Shown here piece by piece: positions 9,356 to 18,570 of a stretch of 64,000 nt of DNA. The notes beneath the pieces are model-generated. The model saw only the letters and a list, made by a program, of their open reading frames with translations, was not told the DNA's origin and searched no databases. The stretch's first letter is position 1, and every line of letters starts with the position of its first letter. Location: positions 1 to 64,000 of the forward strand of contig CAZZHH010000004.1 of NCBI GenBank assembly GCA_964653595.1, read 5' to 3'. The stretch comes from JBAXTE01 sp964653595. Lineage in GTDB: Bacteria; Bacteroidota; Bacteroidia; Bacteroidales; WCHB1-69. A program made the translations under genes and the position numbers.

Positions 9356-9961
9356 ATGAGGCCATTTAAAAAGTTGATATTATGCATTTTAATTGTATTT
9401 ACTACAATGAATATCACCCTTTTATTTGCACAAAAACCGGTTTCTAAGGACTCATTAATGCAAATTAAAATCAGCCAACATTCTCCCAAAAAAGCTACTT
9501 TATATTCAACCATAATGCCTGGTTTAGGACAGGTTTACAACAAAAAATATTGGAAAGTTCCCATAATATATGGCGGATTTGGGGCTCTAACATACTCCTA
9601 TTTGTTTGCGGATAAGAAATATACCGAGTATTTGCATGAATTTAATTATCGATTAAACAAAGACAGCATTCATTATAATGCTGATTTTGCAAAAAACTCG
9701 GATGAGAACATTTTAGAACTAAAAAATTATTATCAACGGAATCGAGAATTGAGCATCATCGGTTTTGTTGTTTTATATGCATTAAATATCATTGATGCAA
9801 CCGTAGATGGCCATCTTTATTCATTCGACATCTCTGATAATTTATCCCTAAATACTACACCATATTTAGCGCCGGTTCAAAATAATAAAATATATGGGGG
9901 AATACAATTTACCTTTTCTCCTAACTGGAGTAAAAAAAATAGTATAAGATATATTAAATAA
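9356..9961 (+). CDS. DUF5683-type membrane protein
   Basis: The protein is 201 residues with an N-terminal signal-type hydrophobic segment (LILCILIVFTTMNITLLFAQ). The characteristic segment KKATLYSTIMPGLGQVYNKK lies at residues 44-63, followed by a further hydrophobic helix pair. DUF5683 proteins occur immediately after parB in many Bacteroidota, and the position here (13 bases after parB, 12 before dapB) matches. The function of the family is unknown. Signal peptide and helices suggest an inner-membrane or exported protein. Confidence 0.8.
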   Translation: MRPFKKLILCILIVFTTMNITLLFAQKPVSKDSLMQIKISQHSPKKATLYSTIMPGLGQVYNKKYWKVPIIYGGFGALTYSYLFADKKYTEYLHEFNYRLNKDSIHYNADFAKNSDENILELKNYYQRNRELSIIGFVVLYALNIIDATVDGHLYSFDISDNLSLNTTPYLAPVQNNKIYGGIQFTFSPNWSKKNSIRYIK

Positions 9962-9973
9962 GCGTATCAATTT

Positions 9974-10696
9974 ATGAAAATTGCAATAATTGGTTATGGA
10001 AAAATGGGTCAAGAGATTGAAAAATTAGCCATCTCTCGAAAACATGAAATAGTATCCATTGTGGACACTGAAAATCAATGGGTTGAATTTGCTGATGAAA
10101 TCAAAAAGGCAGATGTTGCTATTGAATTTACAAATCCTGCATCCGTTTATCGAAATATACGAAATGCTTTTAATCTCGATATACCAATAGTTATCGGCAC
10201 AACTGGGTGGAAAGATCGCCTTCCGGAAATTAAGGCACTATGCACAAAAATGGATCAAACTATGCTTTACTCTAGCAATTTTAGCATTGGAGTAAACCTC
10301 TTTTTTGAGACAAATAAAAAACTCGCGGAATTAATGAGGGATTTCCCGGATTATAACGTGAATATTGAAGAGACTCATCATACTGCAAAAATTGACTCTC
10401 CCAGTGGAACTGCGATAAAATTAGCGGATGACATTTTAAATGTGATTAAGCGAAAATCGAAATGGATAAACTCTCCTGAAATAGATGATGAACAGGCTTT
10501 GCAAATTGAGTCAAAACGTGTTAGCAATACACCAGGGACTCACATTGTCACCTATGAATCAAAAATTGATACTATTGAAATAAGACACACTGCCCATAAT
10601 CGAAAAGGGTTTGCCCAAGGCGCTGTATTAGCTGCAGAATGGATTTTAGACAAAAAGGGTATTTTTACCATGCGAGATGTTCTTGATCTAAAATAA
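9974..10696 (+). CDS. dapB: 4-hydroxy-tetrahydrodipicolinate reductase
   Basis: DapB makes tetrahydrodipicolinate with NAD(P)H in the lysine/diaminopimelate pathway, feeding peptidoglycan. The 240-residue protein has a Rossmann motif IIGYGKMGQEI at the N-terminus. The catalytic segment EETHHTAKIDSPSGTA is at about residues 132-147, with H135 and H136, K139 and the SGTA substrate-phosphate loop. The length fits the family (240-270). It continues the parAB operon, with sdaA 15 bases downstream. Confidence 0.93.
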   Translation: MKIAIIGYGKMGQEIEKLAISRKHEIVSIVDTENQWVEFADEIKKADVAIEFTNPASVYRNIRNAFNLDIPIVIGTTGWKDRLPEIKALCTKMDQTMLYSSNFSIGVNLFFETNKKLAELMRDFPDYNVNIEETHHTAKIDSPSGTAIKLADDILNVIKRKSKWINSPEIDDEQALQIESKRVSNTPGTHIVTYESKIDTIEIRHTAHNRKGFAQGAVLAAEWILDKKGIFTMRDVLDLK

Positions 10697-10711
10697 TATC
10701 ACAAAACAGGT

Positions 10712-11902
10712 ATGGAATCAATTCAAAAGATTTATAAAATTGGATTTGGGCCTTCTAGTAGTCATACGATGGGACCAGCAATAGCTGCAACAAATTTTAA
10801 AATAAAACATCCTACTGCATCAAGGTTTGAAGTATTTCTCTATGGCAGTTTGGCAGCTACAGGTAAAGGTCACCTTACTGATGTAGCACTTACTCAAATT
10901 TTGGGTGCTAACATTGAAATTTCGTGGTTTCCTAATGAAATTAAAGATTTTCATCCCAATGCTTTAGCTTTTCGTGCTTTTGATAGTTCAAACACACTCA
11001 TGGAGGAACAAATAGTATACAGTATAGGTGGTGGAAATATTGTATACGACGGTGAAAAACAAACAATTAAACATTCCATATACGATAGACATTCGATGAA
11101 TGATATTTTAAAATGGTGTGAAGAGACTGGTGGTGCCATTTGGGAATATGTTGAAGAAGTAGAAGGGAAAGAAATTTGGGAATATTTAAAGGTTGTATGG
11201 GAAATAATGCAACAAGCAGTAGAGCGGGGAATTGAAAATGAAGGCATGATTCCAGGAGGATTAAAGTTATCACGAAAAGCCTCTTCTTATTATGTTAAAT
11301 CAAAAAGCTATCGATCTACATTAAAGCGAAAAAGTCTAACGTATGCCTATGCATTAGCGGTTGCTGAAGAGAACGCTTGTGGTGGCAGAATCGTCACAGC
11401 CCCCACTTGTGGATCTGCAGGGGTTTTACCTGGTGTTTTATATTCTCTTAAAATGAATTATGAATACTCGGATGCTAAAATTTTAAGAGCACTTGCTACT
11501 GCGGGTATCGTGGGTAATCTTGTAAAACACAATGCTTCTATTTCGGGAGCAGAAGTTGGTTGTCAAGGAGAAATTGGAACAGCATGTGCTATGACTGCAG
11601 CTGCAGCTGCACAAATATTTGGAGCCACTCCCCTACAAATTGAATATGCAGCCGAAATGGCTATGGAACACCACTTGGGAATGACTTGCGATCCTATTGC
11701 TGGTTTAGTTCAAGTTCCTTGCATCGAAAGAAATGCATTTGCAGCAACAAGAGCTTTAGACGCAGCTACTTATGCCCTACTCTCGGATGGCACTCACATT
11801 GTCTCTTTTGACAAAATTATTAAAGTGATGAAGCAAACTGGCCACGATTTACCTAGCATTTATAGAGAAACTGCCGAGGGTGGAATTGCATTTTTTGCTT
11901 AG
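10712..11902 (+). CDS. sdaA: L-serine ammonia-lyase, iron-sulfur dependent
   Basis: The enzyme deaminates L-serine to pyruvate and ammonia with a 4Fe-4S cluster. This is the single-chain form of about 396 residues: the beta domain first (FGPSSSHTMGPA near residue 13), then the alpha domain (TAPTCGSAGVLPG). The three cluster cysteines appear as C284, C326 and C337. Their 42- and 11-residue spacings are those expected for the family. It closes the tight parA-parB-DUF5683-dapB run. Many relatives have a signal peptidase gene after dapB, so this neighbour may be lineage-specific. No terminator is visible in the 23 bases before the convergent gene. Confidence 0.92.
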   Translation: MESIQKIYKIGFGPSSSHTMGPAIAATNFKIKHPTASRFEVFLYGSLAATGKGHLTDVALTQILGANIEISWFPNEIKDFHPNALAFRAFDSSNTLMEEQIVYSIGGGNIVYDGEKQTIKHSIYDRHSMNDILKWCEETGGAIWEYVEEVEGKEIWEYLKVVWEIMQQAVERGIENEGMIPGGLKLSRKASSYYVKSKSYRSTLKRKSLTYAYALAVAEENACGGRIVTAPTCGSAGVLPGVLYSLKMNYEYSDAKILRALATAGIVGNLVKHNASISGAEVGCQGEIGTACAMTAAAAAQIFGATPLQIEYAAEMAMEHHLGMTCDPIAGLVQVPCIERNAFAATRALDAATYALLSDGTHIVSFDKIIKVMKQTGHDLPSIYRETAEGGIAFFA

Positions 11903-11925
11903 ACTTTTCAGAAAAATCAAAAAAT

Positions 11926-13203
11926 CTATTTAATTTTTATCCAAATATCATTGGATTTTTTCTTTTGCTGTGAGCTCTCCGAAAAAATGTTATAAAAATA
12001 GAGCACTGTTCCTTTTGGCAGTTTGCTTATCACTTGAAGTAAATCCTCATTTATTAATCCACTAGAGGAAGTATAGATAGGCAAATCGTTGGCTTTCACC
12101 ATAAATGAAGATACAATTTGTCCGTCAACTGTAATTTTTGGATTGCTTTTAATATATTCATAAGGTTGTTCTCCAAAATATGTTTTTCCTAAAACTGCTT
12201 TTCTAGTCGAATCACCAGGAATTCTAATGTATATGGGGTCTAATACACGAGCTCCTTCTTCGTTTTTAATTTTAATTTGATCAATTTTAATTACAGTAGA
12301 TGGCGCCGACTTTGTCAGTAAATCGACCATTTCAGGGCTAAGTTTCGAACTATTCGATTTTCTTAAAGTTTTCATAACGCCTTTGTAATTAGTTGTAAAA
12401 CTGAATGATTCTATCATAAAATCTTTACTAGGAATTTTTAATTCATATTCAAACTCTTTGTTTGGCACCTTCCATTCCCCAAACGAAATAGCATTTAAAG
12501 TACACGGAATACCATTAGAAGAAGCAATGATTGATAATTTAAAAGGTTGAGCCCAGAATTGAAATGAATTAAATATCAATTCGATATTTTCAAACCAAAC
12601 AATTTCAGCACCTTTCAATAGTTTCAAAGCATCTACCATCTCATTTGTAAGTGAATTGCTACTGCTCGAAAACCTGCGATTTTTTTCATGTTCAAAAATC
12701 AATAAATCAAACGATTTAATTTGATAATAACTCGGAAAACATTGAAGAGTGTTTATATGAATAAGTTCGTCTACTGTATACTCATTTTTATACTTATTAT
12801 TTACAAAAAAACAATAAGGTGCATCTCTTTTAACCACATACTCAACAGGCGACAATACTTTTGTTTTTGACTTTGTTTGTATAACAATACTATCAAATAT
12901 AATCTTTGATCCTGAGGATATGAATGGACAAAAACTAATAAAATCTGGACCAAACAGATTAGAATTAGATTTGAATGTTCTTGTGGTACCACTAGAAGAA
13001 ACAGAAGTTTTAAAACTGACGACTATCTCTTCAGATTTCAAACTAAATATTCCTCTTTCTATCATCAAATCGGGATTTATATACTTTCCATTTACTCCAG
13101 ATATTTTCGCCTCTTGTAAATTTTGAGCTATTATACATCCGAAAAAAAGAGTACAAATAGTACTCAAAAAAATCGACTTTAACTTGTTTTCACTTTGTAT
13201 CAT
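11926..13203 (-). CDS. Secreted protein with about four GldM-C-like repeats
   Basis: The protein is 425 residues with a signal peptide (IFLSTICTLFFGCIIAQ). About four repeats of roughly 80-110 residues share a pattern: a hydrophobic strand, a Ser/Asn-rich turn such as SNSSKLSPEMVDLL, a turn before a buried strand such as GAEIVWFENIEL, then VLDPIYIRI. This pattern resembles the C-terminal extracytoplasmic domains of GldM/PorM, the periplasmic shaft of the T9SS motor. The long N-terminal transmembrane part of real GldM is absent, so this is not GldM. It starts 2 bases after the stop of a TPR gene and is surely co-transcribed with it. The family assignment is inference from the repeat pattern. 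Confidence 0.6.
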   Translation of the reverse strand: MIQSENKLKSIFLSTICTLFFGCIIAQNLQEAKISGVNGKYINPDLMIERGIFSLKSEEIVVSFKTSVSSSGTTRTFKSNSNLFGPDFISFCPFISSGSKIIFDSIVIQTKSKTKVLSPVEYVVKRDAPYCFFVNNKYKNEYTVDELIHINTLQCFPSYYQIKSFDLLIFEHEKNRRFSSSSNSLTNEMVDALKLLKGAEIVWFENIELIFNSFQFWAQPFKLSIIASSNGIPCTLNAISFGEWKVPNKEFEYELKIPSKDFMIESFSFTTNYKGVMKTLRKSNSSKLSPEMVDLLTKSAPSTVIKIDQIKIKNEEGARVLDPIYIRIPGDSTRKAVLGKTYFGEQPYEYIKSNPKITVDGQIVSSFMVKANDLPIYTSSSGLINEDLLQVISKLPKGTVLYFYNIFSESSQQKKKSNDIWIKIK

Positions 13204-13205
13204 GC

Positions 13206-14345
13206 TTATAAAAGTTCTGAATTTAAAAAATCTACAATTTTTTTCAATTGGTTATTTGAATAATATTTGGTGATGTAGGGTTCAATTTTTTTAGATATAA
13301 ATTTTTTATTTGCAAGAATATCAGATGAGTATGATTCGGAATTTCCCTTTGATGTATTTAATAATGCAGATGAATACAAATGCAAATACCAATTAAAATA
13401 AAATTTCAGCATAATTTCACATTTCGCATCTTCTGTTTGATTTGAGGATGATGCAATATAATAAGGTTCTGCTTTCACAAAATCTTTTGTGATATAATAT
13501 AAATTGGCTAAGGTGGGCGTATATTTTGAATTTACATTTGAATTTTCTAATCTATATATCGCATTTTCAAGAGTTTCTTTTTTATTTGAAAAAATCGCAA
13601 TATTATACAAGTTAATTAATAAATTGTGGTTTGTAGAGTCATATTGCAACGAAGTAAACGCAGTATTAATAGCATTTGCAGTGTCATTAATACGCTTATA
13701 TGTTTCTGTTAAACCAATCCATGCTTTTTCATTTTTCGGATTTAACTCAAGAGATCGGGTGAAATAGGTTCTTGCTTTAGGATAACTTGTCAGTTTCATG
13801 GCCGTTAGGGCTGCATTCAAGAGAGTTGCATCGTCTGATTTAAATTCAATAATTTTTTCATACAAAGTCATTGCCTTTAACAGATCATCCTTTAAATAAT
13901 ATTGTTTAGCTCGTTTGTTGATAATTGCAGCACAGGTGTCCAATCCTTGTTGAGGAGTTTGAATATATAACGAGGGGAAAAACACGGAAGATCCCGTTGC
14001 AATAGCTCGTTCAAAGTACTTTACGGAACTATCTACATAACTTAAAGCATTGTTTTCGTGAGTAGAATCCACTTGAATATATGTGCATAAAGTGATATTC
14101 GCTTTAAAAAAATAAAAAGCACCCTCATCTTCAGGATTACTTGATGTTGAAATTTTAACAAGTTCATCAACAGCTGATTTAAAATTCCACTCATTTAATG
14201 CTTTGATAATACCGTTAAATTGTTTATCACTAGAAATTTTGTCTTGCGCTGACAACTCTCCCATGCCAATAATCATCATTATGTACAAAATAAGATTTTT
14301 GAAGCTCATTTTTAGCGAAATTTTGATAAGTTTAATGTTCATCAT
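13206..14345 (-). CDS. Secreted TPR protein
   Basis: The protein is 379 residues with a signal peptide ending near MGELSAQ. The ATG at 14309 (MSFKNLILYIMM) would give a more standard signal peptide than the ATG at 14345; either is possible. TPR units run from about residue 150, for example YEKIIEFKSDDATLLNAAL and FTRSLELNPKNEKAWIGL. It shares a layout with the TPR protein at 14463-15638, including a loop (TPQQGLD here, SPHKGIS there) before a TPR-like helix pair, which suggests the two are paralogues. A -7 box lies 56 bases upstream. It heads a two-gene unit with the GldM-C-like protein. Confidence 0.8.
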   Translation of the reverse strand: MMNIKLIKISLKMSFKNLILYIMMIIGMGELSAQDKISSDKQFNGIIKALNEWNFKSAVDELVKISTSSNPEDEGAFYFFKANITLCTYIQVDSTHENNALSYVDSSVKYFERAIATGSSVFFPSLYIQTPQQGLDTCAAIINKRAKQYYLKDDLLKAMTLYEKIIEFKSDDATLLNAALTAMKLTSYPKARTYFTRSLELNPKNEKAWIGLTETYKRINDTANAINTAFTSLQYDSTNHNLLINLYNIAIFSNKKETLENAIYRLENSNVNSKYTPTLANLYYITKDFVKAEPYYIASSSNQTEDAKCEIMLKFYFNWYLHLYSSALLNTSKGNSESYSSDILANKKFISKKIEPYITKYYSNNQLKKIVDFLNSELL

Positions 14346-14400
14346 TCTTTTTTGATTGTTTTTTTAATAAATCATATATTCAAAATATTAAACAACAGAT

Positions 14401-14408
14401 CAAAGATA
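14401..14408 (-). promoter_or_regulatory. -7 promoter box of the TPR/GldM-C-like unit
   Basis: On the minus strand this reads TATCTTTG, 55 bases before the ATG at 14345. It lies only 2 bases beyond the terminator of the upstream TPR gene, a compact terminator-promoter junction. Confidence 0.55.
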
Positions 14409-14410
14409 AA

Positions 14411-14440
14411 AAAACCTCGATTAATAAATCGAGGTTTTTA
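14411..14440 (-). terminator. Rho-independent terminator of the gyrA-TPR unit
   Basis: AAAACCTCGATT and AATCGAGGTTTT form a strong stem with a 4-base loop. In the minus direction it ends in a T run. It lies about 22 bases after the stop codon of the TPR gene at 14463. Confidence 0.8.
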
Positions 14441-14462
14441 ATATTAAAACAAAATAATTACA

Positions 14463-15638
14463 TTATTTTTTTATTGATTTAAGCACTTCATCCATCTCTT
14501 TTGCTTTATCCATTTGTTTTAAGTTTGCATATATCTGCTTTAACATATATACAACATCGTAAGCTTTTGGAGTTTCTTTGTAGCAACTTTCAATAATAGG
14601 AAGAGCTAAATCAATATAATGTTGTGATTCTTTCATTAAAGAATCGTACTCAGCTTGTTGATTTGTTTTTAAGTTTGAAGCAACTTTTTTAATAGCAATA
14701 AACTTATTAAAGTAGAGAGCTCCTAAGTTGAATTTTGTATTATAATTTGTTGGATCTAGCTCTATTGATTTTTTGTATGCGTTTTCTGACTCTGTAAAGC
14801 TAACTTTTTCGAGCATATAGCCTATGTTTTGAAAAACTTTCGCATTGTTAGGAGCCATTGATTTAACTTTATCTAAAGTAGGTTTAGCTTCATTACCTTT
14901 ATTTGCCCAATACAATACACTACATTTTAACAACAAAGTATTCACGCTATCAGGAAAAATTGTTTCCGCTTTATTAGCAACAGCAAGTGCTTTTACGGTA
15001 TCGTTTTCTGTCATATAAATATTTGCCAAAAAGTTATAAGCATTTTCGTTTTGGGTAGATTTATTTGTCAATTCTCTTAGATGTTTTTTAGTCTCTTTAG
15101 CTAAACTGATAGTATCTTTTTTGGGATTTCGATATTGCTCATAATAATAACCACTTGTAGCAGCATTATATTTTACTAAATCGCTAGGAGCACAAGTATT
15201 TGCTTTATCAAAATAGATATAAGCATTGTAATAATCCGCATTATTATATGCTTTTGTTCCTCTGTTTGCGTACTCTAAACCAATAATGCTTATCCCTTTA
15301 TGAGGACTATTTATCGATAGCATATCATTATAAACCTCTTTGTCGATGGTAAGCGCTTTATTAAAGAATTCATGGGCTTTAGTTAATGCATCCACATCCA
15401 GAGCTGCAACTTCTTCATCTTCGCTAACAGCAATAGACAAGTATATGCAACCTTTGTAAAACCATGTAGAAGCGCCATCTTTTGTGTCGTCGTGTTCGCT
15501 AGCTAGGTCAATGTACCCTTTAGCTTTTTCGATATTACCTTTTCTAAGGTTGTTGAATGCATTATTTAAATTTGTTCTTTGAGCACTTGCTAATCCTGTT
15601 ACAAAGAAAAAAGCAAGTATTAATGTGATTTTTTTCAT
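14463..15638 (-). CDS. Secreted TPR protein downstream of gyrA
   Basis: The protein is 391 residues with a clear signal peptide (MKKITLILAFFFVTGLASAQ). TPR-like repeats cover most of the mature part, for example FNKALTIDKEVYNDML, YFDKANTCAPSDLVKYNAA and YKKSIELDPTNYNTKFNLG. It begins 27 bases after the gyrA stop with no promoter in between, so it is read with gyrA. A secreted TPR protein after gyrA is a common arrangement in Bacteroidota; its function is unknown. It is probably a paralogue of the TPR protein at 13206-14345. Confidence 0.85.
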   Translation of the reverse strand: MKKITLILAFFFVTGLASAQRTNLNNAFNNLRKGNIEKAKGYIDLASEHDDTKDGASTWFYKGCIYLSIAVSEDEEVAALDVDALTKAHEFFNKALTIDKEVYNDMLSINSPHKGISIIGLEYANRGTKAYNNADYYNAYIYFDKANTCAPSDLVKYNAATSGYYYEQYRNPKKDTISLAKETKKHLRELTNKSTQNENAYNFLANIYMTENDTVKALAVANKAETIFPDSVNTLLLKCSVLYWANKGNEAKPTLDKVKSMAPNNAKVFQNIGYMLEKVSFTESENAYKKSIELDPTNYNTKFNLGALYFNKFIAIKKVASNLKTNQQAEYDSLMKESQHYIDLALPIIESCYKETPKAYDVVYMLKQIYANLKQMDKAKEMDEVLKSIKK

Positions 15639-15665
15639 AACTTTTTCAGTTTTTTTTATTATATT

Positions 15666-18263
15666 TTATTCTTCATTTTTTTCAGCATCTTCATCTGCAT
15701 CTTCTAATTCTTCGGGAGTTTCGTCTTCATCCTCTGAATCATCTTCTTCAAAATTTGGATCTGCTTCTAAAACTTCTCCAACGATTTCGGCATATTCAAT
15801 TTCCTCTTCGGGATCATTATCCGTTTCTACTTTTGTAACAGCAGCAATTTCGTCATTTCCTTTAAGGTTAATCAACCGAACTCCTTGAGTTGCTCTACCC
15901 ATTACTCTCAAATCGGAAACTCTCAATCTAATTGCAATGCCATTCAACGTAATAATCATCAAATCATCCTCGTCGGTTACATCTTTAATCGCAATTAATT
16001 TTCCAGTTTTATCAGTAACGTTGATTGTTTTTACCCCTTTTCCACCGCGATTGGTTTCTCTATAATCGTCAATCAAAGAACGTTTTCCATAACCTTTTTC
16101 AGAAACGACAAGTACATTAGAATCTAAATCTTTAACACATATCATACCAACCACTTTATCATTATCGTTTGCCAAACGAATACCTCTTACTCCAGAGGCA
16201 TTTCTACCCATTGGACGAACCAATTGTTCGTTAAATCGAATTGCTCTTCCCGATTCTAAAGCCATCATTACAATGTTGCTACCATTAGTTAATCTAGCTT
16301 CTAAAAGAATATCACCTTCACGGACAGTGATAGCATTGATACCATTAACTCTAGGACGAGAATAGGCTTTTAAAGAAGTTTTCTTTATAATTCCTTTTTC
16401 TGTGCATAGAATCACAAAATTATTGTTGATATACTCTTCATCTGATAAATTTAGCACATTGATTACTGCTTTTATTTTATCATCTGGTTCGATATTAATC
16501 ATATTTTGTATCGCTCTACCTACGGTTGTTTTAGAACCTTCTGGGATTTCAAAAACTCTCAACCAGTAACATTTCCCTTTTTCGGTAAAAAACAGTAGAT
16601 AATTATGATTTGTAGCAATATAAAGTTGTTCGGTATAATCAGCACTTCTAGATTTACTTCCCTTTGAGCCAGTACCACCTCTATTTTGGACTTTATATTC
16701 AACCAATGGTGTACGTTTGATGTATCCCAAATGAGAAATTGTAATCACTACACTTTCATCGGCAATGGTATCTTCAATTTTAAAATCTGAAGCAGAATAT
16801 TCGATTTTAGTACAACGTTCGTCACCATATTTTGCTTTTATTTCCAACAATTCATTTTTGATCACTTCCATTCTCAAAGATTCGTCGGCAAGTAAATTTT
16901 TCAAATACTCAATTAGTTTAATTAAATTGTCGTATTCGTCTTGTAATTTTTCTCGTTCAAGGCCAGTTAGTTGTCTCAATCGCATTTCTACAATTGCACG
17001 TGCTTGAAGATCTGAAAGTCCAAATTGTACCATTAATCCATTACGTGCCTCTTCCACTGTTTTTGAAGCACGAATCAATTTAATTACTTCATCAATATGA
17101 TCAAGAGCTATCAGTAAACCCTGAAGAATATGTGCTCTTTTCTCTGCTTCAGCAAGTTCAAATTGAGCTCTACGCACTACGATTTCGTGACGGTGATTTA
17201 CATAGTGACTAATGAGGTCTTTTAAATTAAGAGTATAAGGTCTTCCGTCTACAAGCGCAACATTATTAACACTAAATGAGCTTTGTAGAGCAGTATATTG
17301 ATATAATTTGTTTAATACTACATTTGCAACAGCATCTCTTTTTAAATCAAACACAATACGCATTCCATTTCGATCAGACTCGTCACGCAAATCAGCAACA
17401 CCTTCAATTTTTTTATCGTTAATCAAATCAGCAGCCTTTTTGATCAAGTCCGATTTGTTAACTTGATATGGGATGGCAGTGATGATAATTTTTTCCCGTC
17501 CATTTAGATGTTCTTCATTCTCAATATTAGCCTCACCTCTCATGATAACGCGACCTCTACCAGTATGAAATGCTTCTTTTACTCCTTCATATCCGTAAAT
17601 AATTCCACCTGTAGGAAAATCGGGAGCTTTTACAAATTTCATAAGTTCATCGATGGAAATATTTTTATCATCGATATAAGCGATTGTGCCATCAATTACT
17701 TCGTTTAAGTTGTGAGGTGGCATATTAGTAGCCATCCCCACCGCAATTCCAGAAGCTCCATTTACAAGTAAGTTTGGAATTTTAGAAGGCAATACCGTAG
17801 GTTCATCGAGAGAATCATCAAAATTCTTTCGCATGTCTACCGTATTTTTTTCGATGTCGGTTAACATCTCTTCAGAAATCTTTTTTAATCGAGCTTCGGT
17901 GTATCGCATAGCAGCAGGACTGTCGCCGTCTACAGAACCAAAGTTACCTTGTCCATCCACTAATGTATAGCGTAAAGACCAAGGCTGAGCCATACGAACC
18001 ATCGAATCATACACAGCAATATCGCCGTGTGGATGGTATTTACCTAGCACTTCACCAACAATACGAGCCGACTTTTTATAGGGCTTATTTGCAGTAATTC
18101 CCATATCCCACATCGCATACAAAATACGACGGTGAACCGGTTTTAATCCATCTCTAACATCAGGTAATGCTCTCGAAACAATGACGGACATAGAATAATC
18201 GATATAAGCAGACTTCATCTGATTTTCTATGTTTACCTTAATGATTTTGTCCTTTTCTTCCAT
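15666..18263 (-). CDS. gyrA: DNA gyrase subunit A
   Basis: GyrA breaks and rejoins DNA in the gyrase tetramer that introduces negative supercoils. The 865-residue protein has the N-terminal winged-helix domain with catalytic Y121 in AAMRYTEARL. The tower and coiled-coil region follows, then a C-terminal beta-pinwheel of repeated blades (for example RAIRFNEQLVRPMGRNASG). A GyrA-box-like sequence QNRGGTG lies at about residues 526-532, differing from the textbook QRRGGKG. That box separates GyrA from ParC, which is encoded at 42648. The last 50 residues are almost entirely Asp and Glu. gyrB is not in the window. Confidence 0.95.
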   Translation of the reverse strand: MEEKDKIIKVNIENQMKSAYIDYSMSVIVSRALPDVRDGLKPVHRRILYAMWDMGITANKPYKKSARIVGEVLGKYHPHGDIAVYDSMVRMAQPWSLRYTLVDGQGNFGSVDGDSPAAMRYTEARLKKISEEMLTDIEKNTVDMRKNFDDSLDEPTVLPSKIPNLLVNGASGIAVGMATNMPPHNLNEVIDGTIAYIDDKNISIDELMKFVKAPDFPTGGIIYGYEGVKEAFHTGRGRVIMRGEANIENEEHLNGREKIIITAIPYQVNKSDLIKKAADLINDKKIEGVADLRDESDRNGMRIVFDLKRDAVANVVLNKLYQYTALQSSFSVNNVALVDGRPYTLNLKDLISHYVNHRHEIVVRRAQFELAEAEKRAHILQGLLIALDHIDEVIKLIRASKTVEEARNGLMVQFGLSDLQARAIVEMRLRQLTGLEREKLQDEYDNLIKLIEYLKNLLADESLRMEVIKNELLEIKAKYGDERCTKIEYSASDFKIEDTIADESVVITISHLGYIKRTPLVEYKVQNRGGTGSKGSKSRSADYTEQLYIATNHNYLLFFTEKGKCYWLRVFEIPEGSKTTVGRAIQNMINIEPDDKIKAVINVLNLSDEEYINNNFVILCTEKGIIKKTSLKAYSRPRVNGINAITVREGDILLEARLTNGSNIVMMALESGRAIRFNEQLVRPMGRNASGVRGIRLANDNDKVVGMICVKDLDSNVLVVSEKGYGKRSLIDDYRETNRGGKGVKTINVTDKTGKLIAIKDVTDEDDLMIITLNGIAIRLRVSDLRVMGRATQGVRLINLKGNDEIAAVTKVETDNDPEEEIEYAEIVGEVLEADPNFEEDDSEDEDETPEELEDADEDAEKNEE

Positions 18264-18570
18264 AAATTTGATAAAACGAATAACTTATAATCTACAATCA
18301 ACTGTTATTCAGCACATTAATATTTATATTATTTGTTTACGAAGATACGAAAAATTATTAAACCTTGCTCATTTTTTTGTTTTTTTATTACTAACAATTT
18401 TGTGTTAAAAAAAACGATTTATTTATCAAGATATTCGCATTTGGATTAGTATTTTTGAACAAAATTTGTATTTAAAACATTTATAGTATGTAATGGTCGA
18501 TTAAGTTTGAATAATTTATCAATTTCAAACAAACTTTTTGACAAGAAATTACAACTTAAAAACAAAAAAG
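18264..18570. other. Divergent gyrA/clpC intergenic region
   Basis: These 307 bases between divergently transcribed gyrA and clpC hold no gene-like frame. Two plus-strand -7 boxes are visible, TATTTTTG at 18450-18457 and TAAGTTTG at 18502-18509. No matching box was found for gyrA on the minus strand. Confidence 0.6.
18502..18509 (+). promoter_or_regulatory. Candidate -7 promoter box of clpC
   Basis: TAAGTTTG matches TAnnTTTG and lies 62 bases before the clpC ATG. A second candidate, TATTTTTG, is at 18450. Which one is used cannot be told from the sequence. Confidence 0.4.

Noticed and set aside
15625..15888. Serine-rich frame opposite the gyrA 3' end
   Set aside because: It is the antisense of GAA/GAT codons in the acidic GyrA tail, which necessarily read as Ser and Phe.
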